Source: Wolbachia endosymbiont of Oedothorax gibbosus (GTDB lineage: Bacteria > Pseudomonadota > Alphaproteobacteria > Rickettsiales > Anaplasmataceae). Taken from it: a stretch of DNA of 64,000 nt. This document shows, piece by piece, positions 1 through 9,143 of this stretch. Where the stretch lies: positions 868,001 through 932,000 of the forward strand of contig NZ_OW370567.1 in NCBI RefSeq assembly GCF_936270435.1. The letters run 5' to 3'. The notes beneath the pieces are model-generated. The model ran no database searches. It was given only the letters and a program-made list of their open reading frames with translations, and had not been told where the DNA came from. The translations under genes and the position numbers were made by a program. Every line of letters starts with the position of its first letter. Positions within the stretch are counted from its first letter, which is position 1.

Positions 1-77
1 CATAGGGGCGCTGCCGTTGTAAAGGAACCAGTGTCAGCTACTTTCATGACATCGTTGTAAAGTTGTACCATATGCTA
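1..77. repeat. Dispersed Wolbachia intergenic repeat fragment
   Basis: Noncoding DNA containing the phrase 'ccagtgtcagctactttcat', which recurs at 62356 and in variant form at about 5347, 7660, 23520 and 43556. It is the edge of a longer repeat cut by the window start. No ORF is supported here. Confidence 0.6.
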
Positions 78-138
78 GTTTTACTAAAAATTATACTATT
101 TTAGATATAATTACAATATCTAAATTTAAGGTATACGG

Positions 139-483
139 ATGAACCCTAGGAAAGTTTTTAATATTCTTCTTATAGTGTTATTTATTTCTTTTTCTCATGT
201 TGGGAGTGCTGCTGACGCTAACGACGATACAACTGCCCAAGTAATATGTAATATTATTGGATACGTTTGGGGAATAGGTGGACCGCTTATGACCGTAGTG
301 ATAATAGGTGCAGCTTTGATGGCGATATTTGGTAGAATGCCATGGCCAGCTCTTTTCGCACTCGGTGTATTTTGTGCTGTATTTTTCGGCGCTAAAACTA
401 TTGTGACAAAAGTGATGGGTGGTATAGGCGGCACTGGAAATACTTCCTTGATGGACCAATGTGGAGTGGACAAAAAGAAATAG
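139..483 (+). CDS. virB2: TrbC/VirB2-family type IV secretion pilin-like protein
   Basis: A 114-residue protein with the layout of VirB2 major pilins: a cleavable hydrophobic signal segment (about residues 5-24, probable cleavage near SAA), then two hydrophobic helices (about 38-63 and 68-93) separated by a short basic turn (GRMPW). VirB2 subunits polymerise into the T4SS pilus, or in Anaplasmataceae are displayed at the surface. Rickettsiales usually carry several scattered virB2 paralogues away from the main virB clusters; no other virB gene is in this window. An AAGG stands about 8 nt before the ATG. The C-terminus is polar and ends in KKK. The family assignment rests on topology and characteristic residues, not on alignment. 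Confidence 0.8.
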   Translation: MNPRKVFNILLIVLFISFSHVGSAADANDDTTAQVICNIIGYVWGIGGPLMTVVIIGAALMAIFGRMPWPALFALGVFCAVFFGAKTIVTKVMGGIGGTGNTSLMDQCGVDKKK

Positions 484-501
484 ATCCTGTTTTTTAGAAT
501 T

Positions 502-1506
502 TTACACTATGCAACGTTCTACTGTTTCCAAAGCAATATCTTTATAAATTTTTGCTAAATCTTCACTTAACATTAAAGGATTTCCACAATCCGAAGCATG
601 ACATATTTGTGGATCTAGAGGAATTCTGCCTAAGAGTTTGATGCCCAGCTCCTCAGACATTTTTTTTGCGCCGTCTTTTCCAAATATGTATATTTTTGAG
701 CCGCTTTGAGTAAAATAGCTCATATTTTCTACAATGCCAATAACCGGTACGCTGACCTTTTTAAGCATATCATAAATTTTGCGAGCATCGATTAAAGAGA
801 GCTCCTGTGGAGTTGAAACTATTATCGCCCCGGTTAAGTTAAAATTTTCCATAAGACTTAAATGCACATCGCCAGTTCCAGGTGGTGTGTCAACTATCAA
901 ATACTCTATATCGGACCATTTTGTTCCCATGAGCAGATTATAAAGTGCTTTTGTGATCATAGGTCCGCGCCATATTGCTGCACGATCTTTATCAATAAAG
1001 TAGCCAATTGAAATAGTATGCAGTCCATACCTTTCTATAGGTATTGCTTTTCCACCATATATTTCTGGCTTTAATTTTTCAGCGCCAAGCATTTTAGGAA
1101 TTGAAGGACCATATATATCTGCATCAACCAGCGCAACTTTATGTTTTAACTTTGCTAATGAGAGAGCAAGATTTAGCGCAGTTGTGGATTTACCTACGCC
1201 TCCCTTACCAGAGGCCACAATAATTATATTTTTCACTCCTTCGATATGTAATTTAGCTTTTTGTTGCTCAGTTTGTTTTTGATCAGTAGCAACCACGGTC
1301 ACCTTCCCCACCCCTGGTATAGCCTTAACAGTTTGTTCACAATTTCTTCTTAATTCTTCATTTGCTTGTGTGTTGCCGGCAACTCCAAGCACAAAACCAA
1401 CGTCTCTGCCTTTAATAATGATTGAGGATATTACTCCAAGAGTTTTACCGCTTTTTTGCTCTATGACTTTTTTTAAGCTCTTTCTTACAATTTCTTCGTT
1501 GATCAT
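502..1506 (-). CDS. mrp: Mrp/ApbC-family P-loop ATPase, Fe-S cluster carrier
   Basis: A 334-aa protein. Residues about 1-85 form the MIP18-like N-terminal domain; the rest is a ParA/MinD-type ATPase with a deviant Walker A ([11 protein letters not shown]), Walker B/switch DTPPGTGD, and the Mrp signature ENMSYF. The family carries and transfers Fe-S clusters in the cytosol. The start was chosen at the ATG preceded by AGAGG about 8 nt upstream; an in-frame TTG 93 nt further upstream would add a tail of no recognisable type. Just after ENMSYF, where many Mrp proteins have a CxxC pair, this one reads [15 protein letters not shown] with no cysteine. That is also true of some other alphaproteobacterial Mrp proteins, so it need not mean loss of function. 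pyrB lies upstream on the same strand with a 171-nt gap. Confidence 0.9.
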   Translation of the reverse strand: MINEEIVRKSLKKVIEQKSGKTLGVISSIIIKGRDVGFVLGVAGNTQANEELRRNCEQTVKAIPGVGKVTVVATDQKQTEQQKAKLHIEGVKNIIIVASGKGGVGKSTTALNLALSLAKLKHKVALVDADIYGPSIPKMLGAEKLKPEIYGGKAIPIERYGLHTISIGYFIDKDRAAIWRGPMITKALYNLLMGTKWSDIEYLIVDTPPGTGDVHLSLMENFNLTGAIIVSTPQELSLIDARKIYDMLKKVSVPVIGIVENMSYFTQSGSKIYIFGKDGAKKMSEELGIKLLGRIPLDPQICHASDCGNPLMLSEDLAKIYKDIALETVERCIV

Positions 1507-1677
1507 TATGCCTCTATTGTTTGATGCGCCAGCCCAAACTCTTGCGGAAATGTTACACGAAATAATATAGAATTCAAGAAGATAATTAGTAATAAGCAAT
1601 TAAGGCTTATTAATTTCAGCCCGAGAAGGCCAACCCTTGTCATTTCATGAAAAAACCTTCTTTTGCATTGGCATCTT

Positions 1678-2553
1678 TTAATATCTATAATAGTGCAGCA
1701 CTGCCTTACGTATTGCCAATCCGAATTCTACTTGCTGTAAAATAACACAATCTGCTACATCACTGCTAATCTCAATCCCTCTATTTATTGGCCCTGGGTG
1801 CATAACAATCGCATCTGGTTTTGCGTATGATAGCTTTTGTGAATCAAGTCCATACAAATGAAAATATTCTTTCTCTGAAGAACTATTATTCATGCGCTCT
1901 TTCTGTAGCCTCAAAAGCATAATTACGTCAGCATCCTTTATACCTTCAATTAATGAATAATGGACTGAATCTACTTCAGGAAAATGCTTACAAATCAAAG
2001 TTGGTGGTGCGACCAAGCATATTTTTGCTCCAAACATTTTCAGCAATCTTATATTTGATCTTGCAACTCTACTGTGCAAGATATCCCCACATATTACAAC
2101 TTTAAGGTCCTTTATTTGCTTTTTATGATTAATGATTACAAGATAGTCTGCAAGAGCTTGAGTTGGGTGTTCGCTGCTTCCATCGCCTGCGTTGATCAGC
2201 GAGCAGTTAACATGCTTTACTAGTGTATTAATGATACCACTACTTTTATGCCTGATTATCATATAGTCAGGATTCATTGCATTTAATGTTTTGATCATGT
2301 CTTTTAGATCTTCTCCCTTGTTGATAGAAGAAGATCTTATTGGCAAAGTTACAACATTTGCACCAAGGCTTTTTGCTGCTATTTCAAAAGACGCAAGCGT
2401 ACGTGTTGAATCTTCAAAGAATAAATTTATTACTGTCTTGTTTTCCAAGATATGACTATTTGCAGCTTCATTTTTCAGAGCCAACCTAGTTATATTTTCT
2501 ACATCATCGACTGTGAGGTCTGAGATGTTTAACAAATTCCTTCTGTTATTCAT
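1678..2553 (-). CDS. pyrB: Aspartate carbamoyltransferase catalytic subunit
   Basis: 291 aa. Catalyses carbamoyl phosphate + L-aspartate to N-carbamoyl-aspartate, the committed step of pyrimidine synthesis. The carbamoyl-phosphate loop STRT sits in FFEDSTRTLASFE (about residues 46-58), HPTQ in SSEHPTQALADY (about 127-138), and the C-terminal HPGPINRG loop is present. It is slightly short but complete compared with the roughly 300-aa family. An AAGGAA stands before the ATG. Wolbachia keeps de novo pyrimidine synthesis; no pyrI or other pyr gene is adjacent. Expression may be monocistronic or continue into mrp on the same strand. Confidence 0.95.
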   Translation of the reverse strand: MNNRRNLLNISDLTVDDVENITRLALKNEAANSHILENKTVINLFFEDSTRTLASFEIAAKSLGANVVTLPIRSSSINKGEDLKDMIKTLNAMNPDYMIIRHKSSGIINTLVKHVNCSLINAGDGSSEHPTQALADYLVIINHKKQIKDLKVVICGDILHSRVARSNIRLLKMFGAKICLVAPPTLICKHFPEVDSVHYSLIEGIKDADVIMLLRLQKERMNNSSSEKEYFHLYGLDSQKLSYAKPDAIVMHPGPINRGIEISSDVADCVILQQVEFGLAIRKAVLHYYRY

Positions 2554-2720
2554 AATTTCCTTTTAACATGCAATTGTTGTCCACCCTATTCTACTTTCTT
2601 ATTACCTTTTTTCAACGAACCTATTTGCAACCTACTGCATAAAATAAAAACTGGTATTAACTGATAATTAGTACTCTGCTTTTATTATGGTTAGTATATT
2701 AATAGTAAGTGAGGTTGAAA

Positions 2721-3341
2721 ATGGTTGCAAAAAAAGATGAGAAAACTAGCTTGGGGAGCAAAATACTAGATTACGTACCGTGGAGAATAGCGCTAACAGC
2801 TGCTGCTTTTGCTATTCCAGTTGCTGGTCCCATTGTTGGTACAGCTGTTGGAGCTTTAGCATATGGTAATTATAGACAAAACAGTAAAGCTGAAAATCCC
2901 GCTTCCAAATCTGATAATGAGGAAAGTAAAAAAGAGAGTGCAAAACCAGGTCGTTTAAAGAAATTCTTGTTTAGAGTTTGTGCTATTGCAATTGGCTTTT
3001 TGTTTGGTGGACCAATTGGTGCTGCAATTGCTGGAGGTATTGTAGCTGTTGACGCTGTGTCAAATGGTAAGCTTATTCAAGGAACAGAAAAGGTGTTAGA
3101 TGCAGGTTATGATGCACTAAGTTGGGCAAAAGATAAAACACTAGATGCAGGAAAATCAGTAGTAGATAAGGTGAGAGGCTCTGAGAAAGGAGTTGAGGAA
3201 AAAAAAGACGGGCCAACACATGAATTTGATAATCCTGTCTATTCTCCTGAAGTTAATAGTACAACTAAAGCAGAAAAAAGAAATTCTTCTCCAAGCAGCT
3301 CAAAACTAATTGTTGGTGAACAAACTGCAAAACTTGTGTAA
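2721..3341 (+). CDS. Hypothetical membrane protein with two glycine-rich hydrophobic segments
   Basis: About 206 aa, no family recognised. Two Ala/Gly-rich hydrophobic stretches lie near residues 22-47 and 83-108, each with small-xxx-small spacing (VAGPIVGTAVGALAYG; GGPIGAAIAGGIVA), the kind of segment that packs in membranes or inserts as hairpins. They are separated by a charged Lys/Glu linker and followed by a roughly 95-residue polar tail rich in Lys, Glu, Ser. I chose the ATG at 2721, which has GAGG 6 nt upstream; a GTG at 2709 overlaps that Shine-Dalgarno. Neighbours give no functional clue. A Wolbachia-restricted or secreted protein is possible but is inference. Confidence 0.7.
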   Translation: MVAKKDEKTSLGSKILDYVPWRIALTAAAFAIPVAGPIVGTAVGALAYGNYRQNSKAENPASKSDNEESKKESAKPGRLKKFLFRVCAIAIGFLFGGPIGAAIAGGIVAVDAVSNGKLIQGTEKVLDAGYDALSWAKDKTLDAGKSVVDKVRGSEKGVEEKKDGPTHEFDNPVYSPEVNSTTKAEKRNSSPSSSKLIVGEQTAKLV

Positions 3342-3427
3342 AACAGAAAAGATTCAGCGAGTCAAGGGCAAAATGCTGTAAAAAGTTAGCATAAATCTTT
3401 CATTCCAGTGTTTGGTGGCACTGGGGA

Positions 3428-4453
3428 TTACTTCCACTTACACTCATCCGCTATCATAACAGCCTCAAGAAGATGCTTCTCAAGTTCACTTAGAGGTAAA
3501 TCGCTCTGTGGATAATTTCCCCAAGATTTTAGTATACCGGAAGTTTCAACGCCTTCAACAATAGGATATTCTTGGTTTTTCTTAGCATATAACTCTTGAG
3601 CCTGCTTGCTTACTAAAAATTCCAATAAGACTATAGCATTTTCCCTGTTTTTTGCGTTTTTTGTTACTGCTGCACCACTGATGTTTACCATTACACCATT
3701 ACCTTCATGATCAGGAAAAAAAGCCCCTAGCTTGTCTACAACATTCTTTTTATTTTCTGATGAAAGAATTCTTGCAAAGTAATAACTATTTACTATTGCA
3801 ACATCTCCCTCACCAGCTGCTACGGCATAAATTTGATCAGTGTCACCACCACTTGGTTTTCTTGCCATATTGCCCACAATTCCGCTTACCCATTCTTTCG
3901 TCTTTTCAAAACCATTATTTGCAATCATAAAAGCAATCAACGATCGGTTATATGGACTTGTGGAAGAACGCACTAATATTTTTCCTTTCCATTTTTCATT
4001 TGCTAAATCTTCATAAGTACTTAAGTCCTTAGGGTCTACTGACTCTTTATTGTAAACCAATATCCTAGTTCTTTTTGTGAGACCAAACCAATAATCTTCA
4101 CTATCTCTAAATTTTGCAGGTATAACACTTTTTAAAACCTCTGAATCCACTTGAGACAAAAGCCCCCTTTTTTTTGCTAAAATTAGGTTCACTGCGTCTG
4201 CAGTTAAAAATAAGTCGGCTTCACCACCGTTTTCCATACGTGAAAGTAGCTGAGAATAATCATCAACGATATAACGTACTTTAATGTCCGTATTTTTCGT
4301 GAATTCATCAAATAAAGTACGTACTAATTCTTCTTTGCGCGATGAATAAACATTTACTACTTGTGAGTCATTAGTTCCGTCGTTTCTGTATAAATAAGTA
4401 ATAACTATTAATACAACCGCTATTAAGGATGTGAATATAAAGGCTTTTCTCAT
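3428..4453 (-). CDS. fbpA: Fe(III) ABC transporter periplasmic binding protein (FbpA/AfuA type)
   Basis: 341 aa. One N-terminal hydrophobic segment (residues 5-22) acts as signal or anchor, followed by a bacterial extracellular solute-binding fold. The opening VNVYSSRKEELVRTLFDEF is typical of the ferric-iron subfamily, and the adjacent tyrosine pair in VNSYYFARIL matches the Fe(III)-ligating Tyr pair of FbpA proteins. It would capture ferric iron in the periplasm and hand it to a permease/ATPase pair; those genes (fbpB, fbpC) are not next to it, as is common in Rickettsiales, where the operon is scattered. The strand and the repeat-filled upstream gap suggest a single-gene unit. Confidence 0.88.
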   Translation of the reverse strand: MRKAFIFTSLIAVVLIVITYLYRNDGTNDSQVVNVYSSRKEELVRTLFDEFTKNTDIKVRYIVDDYSQLLSRMENGGEADLFLTADAVNLILAKKRGLLSQVDSEVLKSVIPAKFRDSEDYWFGLTKRTRILVYNKESVDPKDLSTYEDLANEKWKGKILVRSSTSPYNRSLIAFMIANNGFEKTKEWVSGIVGNMARKPSGGDTDQIYAVAAGEGDVAIVNSYYFARILSSENKKNVVDKLGAFFPDHEGNGVMVNISGAAVTKNAKNRENAIVLLEFLVSKQAQELYAKKNQEYPIVEGVETSGILKSWGNYPQSDLPLSELEKHLLEAVMIADECKWK

Positions 4454-4538
4454 AAAAATAACTTCTTCCAGTTAAAGTTACCAAGATGGAGTAGCTTTAG
4501 CAAGTGTAAAATTCGTTAGATAAGTCATAAAAACTTAC

Positions 4539-4567
4539 TTGACAAGCTTTGCCAGCCCCCTTATCAT
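4539..4567 (+). promoter_or_regulatory. Sigma70-type promoter of the noncoding element at 4.5-5.0 kb
   Basis: A perfect -35 TTGACA (4539-4544), 17-nt spacer, and -10 TATCAT (4562-4567). No protein-coding gene follows; what follows is the noncoding two-module element. The inverted copy at 36147-36175 keeps the same -35, the same spacing, and the core AGTCCCCTTA/AGCCCCCTTA just before the -10. Confidence 0.6.
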
Positions 4568-5001
4568 GAAAGTGAAGCTATTTATTTATCTTCGCAATCT
4601 GCAGATTAAAACGACAAAGGGAACTTTGTATTTGGCGTAAATCATGCTTAATTTTTTGCACTGTGTGCACCTCATGTCTTTATAAAACTTCTGGGTTTCT
4701 ATCTATACAAGCCGAAACGCGCTTATAAAGCGTTTAAGACATCAAAAGACGTCAAATAGAACAAGGGAGAATTTGAATACTAGTTACCCTAGGTTTTCTT
4801 TGCCTTTTTTTCTGTTTAGTAAATTTCTTAAACATTTATGACTAAAGGTTAGTTGCATTAAAAAGCAGCTAAATCGCGGTTATTAAGCGTTTAGAATAAA
4901 AAAACGCCATACTTGAAAGTATAATGTAAGTAATTAGCCAACCACGGGGTTTCTTTTGCCTTTTTTTTTATTTGGTAAATTTTTTAAATATTTATGACTA
5001 A
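4539..5001 (+). ncRNA. Putative noncoding RNA / two-module dispersed element, copy A
   Basis: About 460 bp with no useful ORF, aligning along its length with the reverse complement of 35745-36175. Shared blocks in the same order are the promoter, GCAGATTAAA, TTGGCGT, AATTTTTTGCACT followed by TGTGCACC and ATGTCTT, GAAACGCGC, GTTTAAGACA, TTCTTTGCCTTTTTTTCTG, AGTAAATTTCTTAAACATTT, AAAGCAGCTAAAT, and a closing TTCTTTTGCCTTTTTTTT with ATTTGGTAAATTTTTTAAA. The TGCCTTTTTTT module occurs twice (GCC at 4802 and 4958, spacing 156 bp; 134 bp in the other copy). Substitutions are spread throughout, so this is not a recent duplication. It could be a transcribed RNA or a known Wolbachia tandem-repeat (VNTR-like) locus; transcription is inferred only from the promoter. 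Confidence 0.45.
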
Positions 5002-5007
5002 ACGACA

Positions 5008-5432
5008 ATCGTCATCCCGCTGCTTGTTAGCGGGATCTATGCTAAGATACCTCGGCGGTATGACGGTTAAGTAAGGTGTCATTCCAGCGCGTGACGCTGG
5101 AATTCCAAAAAAAAGGATGATGTCATCCCAGTGCGTGACACTGGGATCTAAACTGCAAGTAATGCATTGGGTTTTGTGAATATGGGTTTTGCGTTATAGA
5201 ATGAAACACTTTTGGTGAATTTGTAAAGAAAACTAGATCCCAATGTCTGGGCACTGGGATGACAAAGAAATAGGTACTAGGATGACACCTACGCACGCTC
5301 ACTTTGTCATTCCAGCGTGTGACCAGAAAAAACATAGACCCCAAGTGTCAGCTACTTTCATGACATCATTATAAAGTGTCACGCGCTGGGATGATGAAGA
5401 AAGAGCGTAAGGCATTGTGTTTTACGTTGTGC
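5008..5432. repeat. Cluster of Wolbachia palindromic intergenic repeats
   Basis: A gene-free stretch of stacked short palindromes: CATCCCGCT...AGCGGGATCT with a CGGCGG/CCGCCG-like second arm (5012-5064), CATTCCAGCGCGTGACGCTGGAAT (5079-5104), CATCCCAGTGCGTGACACTGGGAT (5124-5148), and ATCCCAATGTCTGGGCACTGGGAT (5237-5260). Each folds as a perfect or near-perfect hairpin. The ORFs across it are composed of repeat DNA and are not believed. Confidence 0.8.
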
Positions 5433-5435
5433 ATT

Positions 5436-7439
5436 TTATTGACTGACACTATAAACAACATCCTTACAATTATGAGACTGAACCACAACTTGCTCAAGCA
5501 TTAAGCTGATGCGTTTAGCGTCTTTACTGTGGTTTTCCCCAAGAACGTTTGTTCTTTCTCGTTTTATTTCCTCAATGAATTTCTCATTAACACTTTTAGT
5601 GTCAATCTCTTCCTGAGAATATATAAGATTAGTGCAATTTGTTTTTCTATAATAATGCACACTAAGACATATAATTGATAATGCAAGTATACCAGAACCT
5701 ATAAGTAATGATAATCCTATGTTGTTAGTCAAAGGGTTCTGGTAAAGTTTTTGTACATTATTAATACCACCTTCCGCATACAGCAATAAAGGAAGTGCTA
5801 CATTTGCAGCAACTACACCGGTCAGTAATGCAGTAAATAGTGGCCTATTGTTAATCACTGATTCTATTTTATTAGTTCTACTAACTACTTTTTCGTCAAT
5901 GTTGATGAAGTCGTTTTTAGCTTCCCAAGCGTTAAGTAGAAAATTTGAATGAGTGCCATTACTATATTCCAGCCTTACAGATTTTATCGCTTTGTCCTTT
6001 GGCTGGTATTCCAGCACTTCAGCTAAAATTTCATCTGCATTTTTTCCTTGAGTTTGATATTCTTCGGTATTTATAAACTGTTTTATTCCAAGAAACATTG
6101 GACTAATTGCAAGCAATGAAGCACCTGCAATAATCGGTACGATGGTATAGAGCGGACTGTTTGCAAAGAACGCAATAAATTTTGCTTTATCTTGTAAGTA
6201 TAATAAAGCTGCAGATGTGCTGAGTATAATAGCAGTTGCACCAAAAATTATAAAACCCTTCTGCTGCATGGCATATTTTGCTCTTGGCCAGGATCTGTTT
6301 GCTTTCTTACTCTCTAAAGTTGCATTGCTATTTGTATCAAATTCACTCAAAGACTTTTCAGAGCCATCTTCGCTTTTATACGATGGTGGAGGAGTTAAAG
6401 GTGTACTGCCGGATAGACCTACTTTTTTAGAAGGATCTTTCTCTTCTGAGTTTTGACCACCTATTCCACTATCTGAACTCTCTTTCGAAGTTTTTTTACT
6501 ATGATTCTCCGGACCATCATCAACTGGATTCTCAAGATTCTGTATAGGCTCTTTAATCCATTTTCCTACTTTGTCTAAATAACCATCATCCCCTGCTCCG
6601 TCTGTTCCTATTGTTGGCTCACTAGATACATTAACCCCTTTAAATGCAATATTGTTTATCTCCTCTTCCCTGATATCAACTTCTGCTATTTCTTGATCTA
6701 TATTTTCTAAGAGACCCTTCATATCTTTTTCTAATAATCCTTCCTTGATGCTTTTATAAAAGTCATCAGCAGGATTAATGCCCCGCTGATTACCATCAAC
6801 TAACATGACTTTTTGCGGTAACATACCTTTGTCTTTCTTATATGCTTTTAAAAGAGATAAAACACATAGATGTTTTCCAATTTGTGGATCTTGACACTTA
6901 GTCATTTTTTCATCTACTTCTGCTGAATCTAATGAATCTTCAATTTGTAGATCTTGACGCTTAGTTGTTCCTTCAAATACTTTGATACTTTGTGTCTCCC
7001 CTTCTGTTAAACCTAAATGATTTTTCACTACATACTCTACTACTTTGGGATAGCTTGACGTTACAATATTAACTTTTACTACGCTTGAAAGTGCAAACTG
7101 CAATACAGACTTTAGCTTTGCTTCATTTTTGATTCCTGAACCTTCCTTTTGTAAAAATTCTTTTATTTTTTCTTTAGTTACTGCATTTTCTTCGCCAGAA
7201 TTATAATCACTATATCCATTGGATGCAAAGAATCTGCACATAAACCCATTGGTAATAGTTTGATTAAAGTCAAATATTAATAGTGTATTATTTCCTGCCA
7301 TACCCAGCACAGCACTTGAGATAGCATTTCCTGCTTCTTCAGGTGATGGTGGATTTGTTTCTTCACCATTTTTTTTGGGAGTACTTGTTCTAGGTGTTGG
7401 AATTGGTGTGAAGTTATTTTCATTTACTGATCCAGGCAT
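5436..7439 (-). CDS. 667-aa membrane protein with degenerate HAD-like N-terminal domain
   Basis: No named family recognised. Residues 1-35 are Pro/Thr-rich and low complexity. Residues about 53-220 resemble a HAD-phosphatase core: motif I-like IFDFNQT (Asp57; the usual second Asp is Asn59), motif II-like IVTSS, and a motif IV-like VDGNQRGINPADDF. Loss of the second motif-I Asp argues against normal phosphatase chemistry. A Ser/Glu/Lys-rich linker (about 300-390) leads to four hydrophobic segments (about 398-420, 428-456, 538-563, 578-605), with the 456-537 loop and the tail soluble. A small internal duplication gives KRQDLQIED / KCQDPQIGK near 165-190. The gene is flanked on both sides by repeats. 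Role unknown; a membrane-anchored secreted or effector-like protein is speculation. Confidence 0.7.
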   Translation of the reverse strand: MPGSVNENNFTPIPTPRTSTPKKNGEETNPPSPEEAGNAISSAVLGMAGNNTLLIFDFNQTITNGFMCRFFASNGYSDYNSGEENAVTKEKIKEFLQKEGSGIKNEAKLKSVLQFALSSVVKVNIVTSSYPKVVEYVVKNHLGLTEGETQSIKVFEGTTKRQDLQIEDSLDSAEVDEKMTKCQDPQIGKHLCVLSLLKAYKKDKGMLPQKVMLVDGNQRGINPADDFYKSIKEGLLEKDMKGLLENIDQEIAEVDIREEEINNIAFKGVNVSSEPTIGTDGAGDDGYLDKVGKWIKEPIQNLENPVDDGPENHSKKTSKESSDSGIGGQNSEEKDPSKKVGLSGSTPLTPPPSYKSEDGSEKSLSEFDTNSNATLESKKANRSWPRAKYAMQQKGFIIFGATAIILSTSAALLYLQDKAKFIAFFANSPLYTIVPIIAGASLLAISPMFLGIKQFINTEEYQTQGKNADEILAEVLEYQPKDKAIKSVRLEYSNGTHSNFLLNAWEAKNDFINIDEKVVSRTNKIESVINNRPLFTALLTGVVAANVALPLLLYAEGGINNVQKLYQNPLTNNIGLSLLIGSGILALSIICLSVHYYRKTNCTNLIYSQEEIDTKSVNEKFIEEIKRERTNVLGENHSKDAKRISLMLEQVVVQSHNCKDVVYSVSQ

Positions 7440-7514
7440 ATTTGCTCCAAAATTGATTACAATGCTCTTTTGATTACGCTATAGTTATTAAGATGTAGTA
7501 AATACCAATTTACA

Positions 7515-7710
7515 GATAATGTATCTGTTTAGCAGAGTGGCAAAATAAGGTAGACGAGAAAAGACAACTATAGGAACAAATGGGTGTCATGCAAGTAGCC
7601 CCTCTTCTGTCATCCCAGTGCGTGACACTGGGATCTAATTTTACTTTATGATGACGTCATGAAAGTAGCTGACATTGGGATCCAGTCCTTTCACACAAAA
7701 AACGTTGTAA
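7515..7710. repeat. Left part of composite repeat split by IS982
   Basis: Reads as the reverse complement of the composite repeat at 23395-23610 and 43436-43633: GTATCTGTT, CAGAGTGGCAAAATAAGG, GACAACTATAGGAACAAATG, GGTGTCATGCAAGTAGC, then the ...AACGTTGTAA end. It stops exactly at the IS982 end (7710) and resumes at 9678 with TGTAAAGG. Positions 7440-7514 hold only AT-rich leader DNA of the preceding gene. Confidence 0.75.
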
Positions 7711-8162
7711 ACCTCAGTTATGGATTAGAAAATAGATAAAAGTATAACTAAGAAGAGGGAAACAGGGTAAACTCGAGTATTTTAGTAATAATAAGAGGTT
7801 ACCCATGAAGAAAGATATTACAGAACTGTACTGTTGCGTCGAGGATTTTTGTCGTGCGGTAGATGATAATTTTGCAAATAGGTTCTTATCAAACGGCAAA
7901 AAACCAACCAGAGTACCAGAAATAGCGCACTCAGAAATTCTAACCATAATCCTATTATACCATAAATCACCATGTAAAAACTTCAAGGCTTTTTATCTTT
8001 GTTATCTTCAGTTATTCTATAGATCAGAGTTTTCAAAGCTGCCTTCATATCACAGATTTATTGCCTTAAAGCCGCGAGTTTTGTGGTATTTAGCATTACT
8101 TTTGCAATGGTTTTGTGAACAAGCAAAAATGACCGGGATTTCCTACATAGATTCTACTTCAA

Positions 8163-9143
8163 ACCTCAGTTATGGATTAGAAAATAGATAAAAGTATAAC
8201 TAAGAAGAGGGAAACAGGGTAAACTCGAGTATTTTAGTAATAATAAGAGGTTACCCATGAAGAAAGATATTACAGAACTGTACTGTTGCGTCGAGGATTT
8301 TTGTCGTGCGGTAGATGATAATTTTGCAAATAGGTTCTTATCAAACGGCAAAAAACCAACCAGAGTACCAGAAATAGCGCACTCAGAAATTCTAACCATA
8401 ATCCTATTATACCATAAATCACCATGTAAAAACTTCAAGGCTTTTTATCTTTGTTATCTTCAGTTATTCTATAGATCAGAGTTTTCAAAGCTGCCTTCAT
8501 ATCACAGATTTATTGCCTTAAAGCCGCGAGTTTTGTGGTATTTAGCATTACTTTTGCAATGGTTTTGTGAACAAGCAAAAATGACCGGGATTTCCTACAT
8601 AGATTCTACTTCAATAGCAGTATGCCATCGAAAAAGAATCTCAAGAAATAAGGTTTTCAAAGGATTAGCAGAGTTAGGAAAGAATACTTACGGCTGGTTT
8701 TTTGGTTTTAAATTACATGTAGTAATCAATGAAATAGGTGAAATTCAAGGTGTTACGCTAACCAGAGGTAACGTCGATGACAGAAAACCTGTACCAACTC
8801 TAACCAAAAAACTAACTGGACTTTTGTTTGGAGATAAGGGCTATATAAAGAAAGAGCTCTTTGAGAAACTATTCGATAGAGGTCTAAAACTCGTCACTAA
8901 AGTGAAAAAAGGTATGAAAAATGCACTGATTTCGCTGAAAGAGAAGATTTTACTAGGGAAAAGATCGATTGTTGAAACGGTTTTTGGCTGCCTAAAAAAC
9001 AAATTTGAACTTGAGCACACTCGGCATAGATCCACAGTAAATTTCTTGGTACATATTTTTTCTACCCTCATTTCTTATTCAATGCAATCGAAAAAGCCCT
9101 GTATTTCTCAGCTTTACTTCGTTGGTTAATCCATAACTGGGGT
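8163..9143 (+). mobile_element. Complete IS982-family element (inner copy)
   Basis: 981 bp bounded by ACCTCAG... and ...CTGGGGT ends, with 5-bp duplication TTCAA at 8158-8162 and 9144-9148. It is inserted in the same orientation into the transposase gene of another copy of itself. A third copy with the same length lies at 42450-43430. The lack of visible divergence implies recent activity or gene conversion. Confidence 0.95.
8257..9129 (+). CDS. IS982-family transposase, intact
   Basis: 290 aa, DDE transposase. The catalytic acidic residues are probably Asp in YIDSTSIAVC (about residue 116), Asp in FGDKGYIKKE (about 193) and Glu in SIVETVFGCLKN (about 244). Length and end sequences fit IS982 elements known from Wolbachia. 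TAAGAGG precedes the ATG. The protein is identical to the one encoded at 42464-43336. Confidence 0.95.
   Translation: MKKDITELYCCVEDFCRAVDDNFANRFLSNGKKPTRVPEIAHSEILTIILLYHKSPCKNFKAFYLCYLQLFYRSEFSKLPSYHRFIALKPRVLWYLALLLQWFCEQAKMTGISYIDSTSIAVCHRKRISRNKVFKGLAELGKNTYGWFFGFKLHVVINEIGEIQGVTLTRGNVDDRKPVPTLTKKLTGLLFGDKGYIKKELFEKLFDRGLKLVTKVKKGMKNALISLKEKILLGKRSIVETVFGCLKNKFELEHTRHRSTVNFLVHIFSTLISYSMQSKKPCISQLYFVG

Noticed and set aside
1600..1677. Terminator hairpin GAAGG...CCTTCTTTT between mrp and pyrB
   Set aside because: The stem is 5-6 bp with a loop over 20 nt, and the T run is on the strand without an upstream gene.
5123..5344. 73-codon ORF in the 5-kb gap
   Set aside because: Entirely composed of dispersed palindromic repeats.
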